From NCBI GenBank assembly GCA_002366755.1, contig DFBV01000009.1, forward strand, positions 5,595 to 25,905: a stretch of 20,311 nucleotides of DNA, read 5' to 3'. A model generated the notes under the pieces. The model worked only from the letters and a program-made list of their open reading frames with translations. It was not told the origin of the DNA and did no database searches. This stretch comes from Anaerolineales bacterium UBA3071. Lineage in GTDB: Bacteria > Chloroflexota > Anaerolineae > UBA3071. Made by a program: the position numbers and the translations under genes. Shown here in pieces: positions 1 to 6,536 of the stretch; position 1 is the first letter of the stretch, and the number at the start of each line of letters is the position of its first letter.

Positions 1-753
1 ATCTTCTCTTTTTTCCACCAGTTCTTCTGGGTGTTGAAACGCCCAATCGGCCACAAACCGCTTCAGAGCCATGATGTTGACGGGATCGTCCACCTTGCCG
101 CGGCTGCAGGCATCCTCACAGCGATGGTTGCAGACCCGCCCGCAGATGGAGGGGAAGGGGTTATCCTGCAGGATGGTGCGGTAGGCGTCGGCGTAGCGGC
201 TCTGGGCAACGAGGGCCACGTAGCCTTGCGCTCGCTGGTGAATGGGGCAACCGTCGCGGCAGGGCGAAGTGCCCAGTTTCTCGATGGCGTAAGCGTTGGG
301 GATGGCCTGGGGGTAGAGCTTGTAAACAGCCTTGCGTTCGGAGAGGCCAGTGTTGAATTCGTCCAGTCGGACGATGGGGCAGGCGGTCGCGCAATCGCCG
401 CAGCCGGTGCACTTCTCCAGGTCCACGTAACGAGGATGCTGCTTCACGGTGACGGTGAAGTTGCCTGGCTCCCCTTCGATGCGCTCCACGTCGGCGTAGG
501 TGAGCAGTTCGATGTTCAAATGCCGCCCCACCTCCACCAGCTTGGGAGACATGATGCACATGGCGCAGTCGTTGGTGGGGAAGGTCTTGTCGAGTTGAGC
601 CATGACCCCGCCGATGGCTGGGGCCTTGTCCAGCAGGTAGACCTTGAGGCCCGCCTCGGCCAGATCGAGCGAGGCTTGCATGCCGCCGATCCCCGCGCCG
701 ACCACCAGCACCGCGCCAATGTGTTCTTTTCCGTTATCTGAAGAGGTTGTCAT
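1..753 (-). CDS. hdrA: HdrA-like heterodisulfide reductase subunit A, N-terminal 251 residues (runs off left edge)
   Basis: Partial gene reading leftwards out of the window. The protein starts MTTSSDNGKEHIGAVLVVGA and shows an FAD-binding Rossmann motif (VVGAGIGGMQASLDLAEAG), the HdrA signature around FPTNDCAMCIMSPKLVEVGR, and a ferredoxin-type cluster motif CTGCGDCATACP. It then enters a GltD-like segment with CRDGCPIHQRAQGYVAL and CGRVCNHRCEDAC, an insertion seen in many bacterial HdrA proteins. HdrA is the flavin subunit of cytoplasmic heterodisulfide-reductase-type electron-transfer complexes, often electron-bifurcating. The ATG at 751-753 is preceded by GAGGA about 7 nt upstream. It is the third gene of a minus-strand operon after a HdrC/HdrB-type gene and a four-helix-bundle gene. 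The physiological partner (hydrogenase, formate dehydrogenase or other) lies outside the window. Confidence 0.93.
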   Translation of the reverse strand, partial: MTTSSDNGKEHIGAVLVVGAGIGGMQASLDLAEAGLKVYLLDKAPAIGGVMAQLDKTFPTNDCAMCIMSPKLVEVGRHLNIELLTYADVERIEGEPGNFTVTVKQHPRYVDLEKCTGCGDCATACPIVRLDEFNTGLSERKAVYKLYPQAIPNAYAIEKLGTSPCRDGCPIHQRAQGYVALVAQSRYADAYRTILQDNPFPSICGRVCNHRCEDACSRGKVDDPVNIMALKRFVADWAFQHPEELVEKRED

Positions 754-780
754 CCTGCGTTCCTCGCATGTCCTGAGACA

Positions 781-871
781 AGGAGAGGGGGAGATGGGGT
801 GACGGGGAGAGGGGGAGACAAGGTGCTTTCTGTCTCCTTGTCTCCCCGTCACCTTGTCACCCTCTCCCCGG
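781..871. repeat. Polypurine/polypyrimidine imperfect inverted repeat between the four-helix-bundle gene and hdrA
   Basis: The plus strand carries a purine-rich arm (units such as GGGGAGA, GGTGACGGGGAGA, GAGACAAGG) at 781-824, then a short spacer CTTTCTG, then a pyrimidine-rich arm (CTCCTTGTCTCCCCGTCACC) to about 870. The arms are imperfectly complementary and could form a long hairpin in the hdr transcript. The same unit vocabulary recurs on the other side of the four-helix-bundle gene at 1262-1300. I infer a repeat family that brackets that gene. Confidence 0.8.
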
Positions 872-1261
872 TCATCGTCGTCGCTTGATGATCCATTGCT
901 CAGGGTGTCGGATCATGTTCACCAGTTTCCCCAGAATGTTGTCGTACGTTGTGTACAGTTCACGAGCCACTGTTGCATCGAGATACTGGCACTTGACCGA
1001 GAATTCCAACCAGACTTGGGTCTCTGCTGCCTCGGCTTCCGAGTCGTTCAACTTGCTCACAAAAGCTGCTTCATAGCGACGTTTCCGCCATGCTTCAGCG
1101 ATATTGGAGCACACGGAGCGAGACGAGCGCCGAATCTGATCGGTCAATGAGTAGGTCTCTTCCCTGGGGAAACCTTTCGTCAGTTCAAAGATCTGCATCG
1201 CTGCCTCAAATGCCATCTGGTAGACATCGAGATCACGATGCGTCCTTATCCTCTCTCCCAT
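872..1261 (-). CDS. Four-helix-bundle protein (S23/23S rRNA intervening-sequence protein family)
   Basis: A 129-residue, highly charged helical protein beginning MGERIRTHRDLDVYQMAFEA and containing FPREETYSLTDQIRRSSRSV, NIAEAWRKRRYEAAFVSKL and EAEAAETQVWLEF, the recognisable signature of the four-helix-bundle family first described as ORFs in 23S rRNA intervening sequences. The members I know are small structural or RNA/DNA-associated proteins without assigned enzyme activity; Avd of diversity-generating retroelements has the same fold. Here it lies in an hdr operon. Its ATG directly abuts the TGA of the upstream HdrC/HdrB-type gene, and purine-rich repeats flank it on both sides, suggesting that gene plus repeats arrived as an insertion. 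No reverse transcriptase or rRNA is visible nearby. Confidence 0.88.
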   Translation of the reverse strand: MGERIRTHRDLDVYQMAFEAAMQIFELTKGFPREETYSLTDQIRRSSRSVCSNIAEAWRKRRYEAAFVSKLNDSEAEAAETQVWLEFSVKCQYLDATVARELYTTYDNILGKLVNMIRHPEQWIIKRRR

Positions 1262-1302
1262 TCACCCTGTCTCCCCGTCTCCTTGTCTCCTTGTCTGCAT
1301 GG
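1262..1302. repeat. Polypurine heptad-like repeat at the 3' end of the HdrC/HdrB-type gene
   Basis: Read on the minus strand this stretch is GACAAGGAGACAAGG followed by AGACGGGGAGACAGGGTGA, tandem 7-8-nt units of the type GAGACAA/GAGACGGGG. The units match those in the inverted repeat at 781-871. It encodes the final residues of the upstream protein (…RRQGDGETG) and provides its stop codon. Confidence 0.75.
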
Positions 1303-2539
1303 CTTGCCACACCAGCTCCACCACGTCCATGGAGCGCATCCGCAGGCGACGGGCCTCCTGATGGCGGCGCACAGCGTTGGCTAGCGTGCGCTCGCATTGC
1401 TGGCAGGCGGAGGCGATGATTTGCGCTTCGATCTCGCAGGCCTGATCCAGGCGGCGCAGCGACACTTCGGAGACGACGTCAGGATCGAAGCTCTCCAGGT
1501 TGCCGCCGCCACCGCAGCAATCCGATTCGCCCCCGTGGCCGCTCATCTCCACCAGCGTCAGGCCAGGAATACTCTGGAGCACGCGGCGCGGCGCATCGTA
1601 CACCCCGCTCTTGCGCCCCAGATCGCACGGGTCGTGGAAGGTCACCCGTTTCTGGATATCGCCCAGCGTGATGGCCCGCTGCTCGATGAGCTCCTCCAGC
1701 AACTCGGTGGCGTGCAGTATCTCGATGCCCATCTCCTCGCCCGTCACCTCGGGGTAAACGAACTTCCACACGTGGTAGCAGGACGGACAGGTGAACACCA
1801 TGCGCGAAGCGCCCAATTCCTTCACCTGGGCGATGTTGTGGCGCATCAACTCCTCGGCCTCGGCCTGTCGCCCCATAGACAGCAGAGGGAAGCCACAGCA
1901 CCACTCCTGGCCGCCCAGGGTGGTGAAATCGACTTCGGCAGCGTGCAGGATGCCAGCCAGCGCCTGGGGCACGCGGTAGCTTCTGGGGAAAAAGGAACCG
2001 ACGCAGCCGACGAAGTAGATGGTCTCCGCTCCGCGTTTGCCTTCCAATCCGTCCGGCACACGCTCCAGGTTCTGGCTCCAGATCAGCCGCTCGCGGTTGT
2101 CGTCGCCACTGATGTTGTGTGCTTCGGTGATGGTCTGGCCGAGCTGGTTCAACCGGCCCAGGCCCACGCACAACCGCTCGTCAATGACCGATTCCGGTCT
2201 CTGAGCCAGGTAGTCGGCCAGGATCTCCCGCAGTTCCTGGCAGTCTCCTCGCCGGTAGCCACGCTCGCCCGCCACCTGTCGCAGAGCGATCATCACCCGG
2301 CCGGCGTCAATGTCGTTGGGGCAATGCTCGGCGCAGTTTTCGCACCCCAGGCAAAGCCAGATGTCGCGGCTGGTGAGCAGCCGTTCAGTCTGGCCGAACT
2401 GGATCATCCGCAAGGCGCGATCTGGCCCATAGTGCATAGCAGAGACGACTGGGCAACCAGCCGTGCACTTGTGGCAGTGGTAGCAGAGCTGGACGGTTTG
2501 GCCGCTGAGTGTGTTGACCTGGTCAAGAAAGCTTGTCAT
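1262..2539 (-). CDS. HdrC/HdrB-type fused iron-sulfur protein (two 4Fe-4S motifs plus two CCG domains)
   Basis: A 425-residue soluble protein. Residues 19-29 (CYHCHKCTAGC) and 63-73 (CLGCENCAEHC) form two ferredoxin-type 4Fe-4S sites typical of HdrC. The remainder holds two cysteine-rich CCG domains typical of HdrB and GlcF: FVGCVGSFFPR, EWCCGFPLL and CPSCYHVW, then HDPCDLGRKSGVYDAPRR, SDCCGGGGNL and ACQQCERTL. With the adjacent HdrA it should form a heterodisulfide-reductase-like electron-transfer complex; the natural disulfide or other acceptor cannot be told from sequence. The ATG at 2537-2539 has GGAG 9 nt upstream. It is first in its operon, about 250 nt downstream of a near-consensus promoter. 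The last residues (GDGETG) are encoded by a purine repeat, suggesting a slightly altered C-terminus. A GlcF-like or LutA-like function is less likely given the hdrA neighbour. Confidence 0.9.
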   Translation of the reverse strand: MTSFLDQVNTLSGQTVQLCYHCHKCTAGCPVVSAMHYGPDRALRMIQFGQTERLLTSRDIWLCLGCENCAEHCPNDIDAGRVMIALRQVAGERGYRRGDCQELREILADYLAQRPESVIDERLCVGLGRLNQLGQTITEAHNISGDDNRERLIWSQNLERVPDGLEGKRGAETIYFVGCVGSFFPRSYRVPQALAGILHAAEVDFTTLGGQEWCCGFPLLSMGRQAEAEELMRHNIAQVKELGASRMVFTCPSCYHVWKFVYPEVTGEEMGIEILHATELLEELIEQRAITLGDIQKRVTFHDPCDLGRKSGVYDAPRRVLQSIPGLTLVEMSGHGGESDCCGGGGNLESFDPDVVSEVSLRRLDQACEIEAQIIASACQQCERTLANAVRRHQEARRLRMRSMDVVELVWQAMQTRRQGDGETG

Positions 2540-2793
2540 CGAAGGTTACTCCGTTTTGTCCGGAGGTGTGCTACTGGCGGGTCCGAGGGGATGCGTGACG
2601 GTGCTGTGAGGGTCTAGAGAGCGCATTCCCGAACCGTTCATGACTCCATCGTCCTGGGGGACAGTTCTTCGATGCTGAACTGAAAATGGGCTTGCGCAGC
2701 GCTAGCGCGCAGGCGAGGGGAAGGCAATGAAGTTGAGTACGATGTCCCGCACACCGTCCGGCGCTCTCGCTGCGCATGCCCAAACACACCGCT
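2540..2793 (-). other. Long 5' leader of the hdr operon
   Basis: About 250 nt lie between the predicted transcription start near 2787 and the ATG at 2539. I see no convincing ORF. The only structure noted is the GC-rich self-complementary stretch TGCGCAGCGCTAGCGCGCA around 2693-2711. No known riboswitch was recognised. Confidence 0.4.
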
Positions 2794-2822
2794 ATGATAG
2801 CACAAATCCGGACATCTGTCAA
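2794..2822 (-). promoter_or_regulatory. Sigma70-type promoter of the hdr operon
   Basis: On the minus strand, TTGACA (2817-2822) and TATCAT (2794-2799) are separated by exactly 17 nt, with TGTGC immediately before the -10 box. The -10 lies inside an 11-bp palindrome (2791-2801) that also recurs at the divergent promoter. Confidence 0.8.
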
Positions 2823-2860
2823 AACCACTGACCGCCAGTCAGTAACTGTCCGGTGGTCAG
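2808..2860. promoter_or_regulatory. Nested operator-like palindromes upstream of the hdr promoter
   Basis: Inverted repeat ACTGAC-CGCCA-GTCAGT spans 2827-2843, next to the -35 box of the hdr promoter. An outer pair, CCGGACA (2808-2814) and TGTCCGG (2847-2853), encloses it. A third related half-site, GGTCAG, occurs at 2855-2860. The symmetry resembles TetR-family operators, but no regulator gene is adjacent, so the cognate protein is unknown. Confidence 0.6.
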
Positions 2861-2883
2861 CAGACGGTGCGATCAACCGCTCT

Positions 2884-2911
2884 TTGCAAATGGGGCAAGT
2901 TGTGCTATGAT
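2884..2911 (+). promoter_or_regulatory. Promoter of the Vps62-like gene
   Basis: TTGCAA (2884-2889) and TATGAT (2906-2911) are 16 nt apart, with TTGTGC before the -10. The -10 lies in GCTATGATAGC (2904-2914), identical to the 11-mer over the -10 of the divergent hdr promoter at 2791-2801. Confidence 0.65.
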
Positions 2912-2945
2912 AGCAGTGAGCACGCTTCGACAAAGGAATGATAGG

Positions 2946-4097
2946 ATGAACAGTTCTGAGTTGCACGAAAAGTACGCGCCCATCATGCACTTCTCCGGCG
3001 AGGAACGGTTCTTCCCCATGGCGGTGGAGGACTTTCTCGCCTATGCTGCGCTCTACCGCCAGGGCGAAGATGCCCCGCTCGTCTCCCGGGGACGAGTCCA
3101 ACCCATCCACCTCCGTCGCTCCCATGCGCAGGACACATTTCTGTGCTCGTTGGGCGGAGGGCCGATGAGTGGCGTGGACGTCGCCAGGCATTGGGGCACG
3201 GACACCATCAAGCTTCTTTACAGGTGGTCACGGTCGCCGATCTATACCTGGTCAGAAACGGCAGCGCGCCGGGCCTACGACTGGTTCAGCGAGAAGACAA
3301 AGCTGGCCACCAAGTACTTCTGGTGGAACAAGCTGCTGCTGCGAGACGATCAGGCGGCCTCCCCGCACGGCCAGCGATCAGAATTGCCCCGCTTCCGCTT
3401 GCCGCACGACGTCCGAGACGCCGCTCTGGAGAACTATGACCACAGCCAGGGCCGCCGGCGGAACACCGCCTACTACTACCGCACCGTGCAGCAAGGTGAC
3501 TACCTCAATCTGCAGTACTGGTTCTTCTACGGTTACAACGACTGGGCCAACAGCTTCAATGGCTTCAATGACCACGAAGGCGATTGGGAGGGCGTTCAGC
3601 TTTTCTTCAAACTGGATGCGAGCCGCCGTCCCATTGAACCGCCGGCCTACATCTGCTATCTGGGGCATCATTCACGCATCACTAAGCCCTGGCATCATCC
3701 TGACATACAGAAAACCGGAACCCACCCGCACGTCTACGTGGCGGCGGGCTCTCATGCCAGCTACCCCGAGTCCAAACCCTACATCATCATGTCGCTCTAC
3801 AATCTGATTGACTACGCCACGGGGGACGCGCTCACCGTCGACCACGCCGAATGGCGCAGGCGCATCAATCTGGACGAAGCCTCTTGGGTGCACAGCTATG
3901 CGGGATCGTGGGGGACGCGTTACTGGCTGCCGCTGGCCTGGTTGCAGAAGAGCGTGGGAATGGTCGTGGCGGCCATTCCGGGCGAGATACAGTTGCCGGG
4001 CGTGAGTGCGCCGCGCAGCCCGCGCTTTGACGATGAGGGCCAGGAGCGGGAGACCTGGGCCAACGCGGCGGCATTCGCTGGCCTTGTGGAGTCCTGA
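2946..4097 (+). CDS. Vps62-related (DUF946-like) protein
   Basis: A 383-residue protein without an obvious signal peptide. The central part contains LQYWFFYGYNDW, then DHEGDWEGVQLFF (residues 209-221) and HVYVAAGSHASYP (262-274), the pattern of the Vps62 domain, which is distantly similar to NPP1-type metal-binding folds with an H…DWE core. Bacterial members have no established function; the conserved His, Asp and Glu residues suggest metal binding, which is inference. The ATG at 2946 is chosen because the promoter's -10 box ends at 2911, which excludes upstream in-frame starts from the mRNA, and AAAGGA lies just upstream. It is divergent from the hdr operon and separated by 100 nt from the next gene. 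Confidence 0.78.
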   Translation: MNSSELHEKYAPIMHFSGEERFFPMAVEDFLAYAALYRQGEDAPLVSRGRVQPIHLRRSHAQDTFLCSLGGGPMSGVDVARHWGTDTIKLLYRWSRSPIYTWSETAARRAYDWFSEKTKLATKYFWWNKLLLRDDQAASPHGQRSELPRFRLPHDVRDAALENYDHSQGRRRNTAYYYRTVQQGDYLNLQYWFFYGYNDWANSFNGFNDHEGDWEGVQLFFKLDASRRPIEPPAYICYLGHHSRITKPWHHPDIQKTGTHPHVYVAAGSHASYPESKPYIIMSLYNLIDYATGDALTVDHAEWRRRINLDEASWVHSYAGSWGTRYWLPLAWLQKSVGMVVAAIPGEIQLPGVSAPRSPRFDDEGQERETWANAAAFAGLVES

Positions 4098-4197
4098 GTT
4101 CGCTGGGAGTGACATTTTCCTTTTTTTCCGTCTTAAGCATGAAGGCTCTGTGTGTGTCAGAGTCTACACAACTACATACAGGGAGGGCTCAATCATC

Positions 4198-4872
4198 ATG
4201 CTAGAAGATCTACTCAAGGGGATTTTGGAAGGCGCTGCGGCACAGCCGCAGCCGAGGCGCAGCAAGTCAACCGGCGACCCGCTGGCTGACTTGCTGGGAG
4301 GCATTCTGGGCGGTGGTAGTGGCGGTTCGCAAGGTGCTGGCGGCATGGGCGATCTGCTGGAAGGGATTCTCGGTGGTGGCGGTTCGCAAGGCGCTGGCGG
4401 CCTGGGCGGCTTGCTGGAAGCCATCCTGGGAGGTGGCGGCGGCCTGGGCAGCAACTCGTTCCTGGCCCCCATCATCGAAGGGTTGGCCGAGAAACTGGGC
4501 CTGCCTCCGGCCATAGCCCAGATGGTGGTCAGCTTTGTGCTCGACAAGCTGCTGTCCGGTGGTCTGGGTGGCTTGGCCCCTTCGCCGAGCGCGCCTTCGG
4601 GCGGTCGCGGGCTCCAGCCAGCGCAGCCGCAAGGCTATGACCTGGATCACCTCCTGGACGCTATGGGGACAGGTCAGCAGGTCGACTCTGCCTATCTGCG
4701 CTCCTCTGGCATGGCCGACGAGCTGGCGCAGCAGACTGGCCTCGACCCGCGCACGGCTGAGCGCAGTTTGCAGGAAGTGTTCGACATGCTGGGTGGACAG
4801 GTCGCGACTCAGCGTGGCCACGTCCGCCAACCCAAGCCGGGCAGTCTCGATAATCTGCTCGACACCTGGTAG
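4198..4872 (+). CDS. Gly/Leu-rich low-complexity protein (possibly YidB/DUF937-like)
   Basis: A 224-residue protein starting MLEDLLKGILEGAAAQPQPR. Residues ~30-85 contain three imperfect repeats of the type DLL-G-ILGGGG-SQGAGG-L. A hydrophobic amphipathic helix region (LAPIIEGLAEKLGLPPAIAQ) follows, then a Pro/Gly linker and a charged C-terminal part with YDLDHLLDAM. The alternation of LLGGILGGG repeats with an amphipathic helix recalls DUF937/YidB proteins; this assignment is tentative. The ATG at 4198 is preceded by GGGAGG at 4181-4186. The protease gene follows after 31 nt, so the two are probably cotranscribed and may work together. Confidence 0.75.
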   Translation: MLEDLLKGILEGAAAQPQPRRSKSTGDPLADLLGGILGGGSGGSQGAGGMGDLLEGILGGGGSQGAGGLGGLLEAILGGGGGLGSNSFLAPIIEGLAEKLGLPPAIAQMVVSFVLDKLLSGGLGGLAPSPSAPSGGRGLQPAQPQGYDLDHLLDAMGTGQQVDSAYLRSSGMADELAQQTGLDPRTAERSLQEVFDMLGGQVATQRGHVRQPKPGSLDNLLDTW

Positions 4873-4903
4873 CCGTTGCGTTTGATTAGGAGGTACATCA
4901 CAC

Positions 4904-6451
4904 ATGTGTGCAAAGCGTGCAAGCAGGGCTGACCTGCCCGACCGCAAGGTTATTCAAAACACGATGCATGCCGTGGTGCAGGTCGTGGCGCTGCGCCAGG
5001 GCTTCCTGGGCAATCTGTCTCCGGCCTGGACTGGGTCTGGCACCATCGTGGATCCCAGCGGGATCGTCCTAACCAACTGCCATGTGGCCAACCCGCGGGC
5101 TATGGGCATGCCCGCGCCGCCAGCGGATCGGCTGGCCATCGCCATCACCCAGCGTTCCGATGAGCCACCGGCGGTCACTTACTTCGCCGACATCGTTGTC
5201 CAGTCCCCGGAGCTCGATCTGGCGGTGCTGCGCATCGTCGCCGGTCTGGATGGCAAGCCGGTGCGAGGATTGGATCTGCCCTTCATTCCAGTGGGCGACT
5301 CGGACACCTTGGAACTGGGCGACGTGCTGGCCATTTTCGGTTACCCTGGCATCGGTGGCGAGACGGTGACCTTTACCAGCGGCAGCGTGTCGGGTTTCTC
5401 CAAGCAGCCGGGGGTCAAAGTTCGACGTGGCTGGATCAAGACCGATGCCACCATCGCTGGCGGCAACAGCGGCGGCACGGCTGTGAACCACGACGGTCGG
5501 TTGGTTGGTATCCCCACCCAGGCCGCAGCAGGCGCCGGCATCACGCCGGTGGATGCGCGTCGGGTGGTGGACACCACCGGCGATGGCCGTGTGGATCATC
5601 GTGACACCCCGATGGCCGTCGGCGGTTTTATCAACGGGCTGCGACCAGTCAATCTGGCCAAGCCTCTGTTGAAGAAGGCTGGCGTGAGCGTCACAGGCGC
5701 AGGCTCTCGCACGAAGGTGCCCATGAAGCCAGCCGAATCACAATACCTGCCTGAGTTGGGTCTTCCTGGGGCAGCGCCTAAGGTTAAGAAGGGCCCGACC
5801 TTCAGCCCCTTGGTGTTCAGCAGCCGCGTCACCAAGGATGGTCGGCCCATCAATCCGGCGGCAGTGTTGCCCCGTGGTGGCAAGGAGATTTTCGCCAGTT
5901 TCGAGTACGAGGGGATGCGCAATGGCCGTATCTGGACCCAGGTATGGGCCTTGGACGGCAAGACCATCGTCTCGGACGAGGGCAAATGGGAAGACGGCCC
6001 CAGGGGGCGCAAGACGCTGCGGTTAGCCAACCCCAAGGGGCTGCCTGACGGCGAGTATCATCTGGCGATTGCCCTGGGCAAGCGGATCGTCGCTGAGGGT
6101 AAGGTCGTCGTAGGCAGGCGTGCCGAAGATACCGACACTCAGGTTTCGGGCCAGATTGTGGACGAAGCGACCGGCCGCGGCATTTCAGATGCGCTGGTGA
6201 TCGCCCTGAAGCCTGGGGTTAGCGTGCAGGACTTCCTACGGCAGCAGAGCAAGGATATGGCCTACACTTCCACGCGTACTGACCGCCGTGGCAAGTTTGC
6301 TTTCCCCGAGCAGTTGCTCAAGGGCCACGCCTACGGGCTGGTTGTAGTAGCGCGAGGCTACCGCGACCTAGTCGTCGAGGGTGCCTTGCGCATCGGGGCC
6401 AATGCGCCGGAGCATGCCATGATGAACCCGATTCCTCTGAAGCGGGGCTGA
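4904..6451 (+). CDS. Trypsin-like serine protease (S1C/HtrA-type core) with C-terminal Ig-like and carboxypeptidase-regulatory-like regions
   Basis: A 515-residue protein. The chymotrypsin-fold triad is intact: His60 in LTNCHVANP, Asp105 in SPELDLAVLRI and Ser189 in IAGGNSGGTAV. An EF-hand-like loop, DTTGDGRVDHRD, at 223-234 probably binds calcium. No PDZ domain is apparent. Residues ~300-400 look Ig-like, and from about 410 (VSGQIVDEATGRGISDAL) a CarboxypepD_reg/CnaB-like domain follows. The N-terminus (MCAKRASRADLPDRKV) has no signal peptide or membrane anchor, so a cytoplasmic location or non-classical export must be assumed. AGGAGG at 4888-4893 lies 10 nt before the ATG. It is the second gene of a likely pair with the Gly/Leu-rich protein and ends before a hairpin at 6492-6513. 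Confidence 0.88.
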   Translation: MCAKRASRADLPDRKVIQNTMHAVVQVVALRQGFLGNLSPAWTGSGTIVDPSGIVLTNCHVANPRAMGMPAPPADRLAIAITQRSDEPPAVTYFADIVVQSPELDLAVLRIVAGLDGKPVRGLDLPFIPVGDSDTLELGDVLAIFGYPGIGGETVTFTSGSVSGFSKQPGVKVRRGWIKTDATIAGGNSGGTAVNHDGRLVGIPTQAAAGAGITPVDARRVVDTTGDGRVDHRDTPMAVGGFINGLRPVNLAKPLLKKAGVSVTGAGSRTKVPMKPAESQYLPELGLPGAAPKVKKGPTFSPLVFSSRVTKDGRPINPAAVLPRGGKEIFASFEYEGMRNGRIWTQVWALDGKTIVSDEGKWEDGPRGRKTLRLANPKGLPDGEYHLAIALGKRIVAEGKVVVGRRAEDTDTQVSGQIVDEATGRGISDALVIALKPGVSVQDFLRQQSKDMAYTSTRTDRRGKFAFPEQLLKGHAYGLVVVARGYRDLVVEGALRIGANAPEHAMMNPIPLKRG

Positions 6452-6491
6452 GTGGCTTTCTGAATCGTTGATGGGTGAATGAATGAGGGTA

Positions 6492-6513
6492 GGGGCGCAT
6501 GGTTATGCGCCCC
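6492..6513 (+). terminator. Hairpin terminator candidate after the protease gene
   Basis: GGGGCGCAT-GGTT-ATGCGCCCC forms a perfect 9-bp stem with a 4-nt loop, followed by TTGCTTC. The T-tract is weak, so termination may be partial. It lies 40 nt after the protease stop and 24 nt before the next start. Confidence 0.55.
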
Positions 6514-6536
6514 TTGCTTCGACTGAGGGATGAATC

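Noticed and set aside
1397..2617. 406-codon open frame on the plus strand
   Set aside because: It lies fully antisense to the HdrC/HdrB-type gene, whose Cys motifs are unmistakable. Its product is His/Gln/Ala-rich without domains and has no ribosome binding site.
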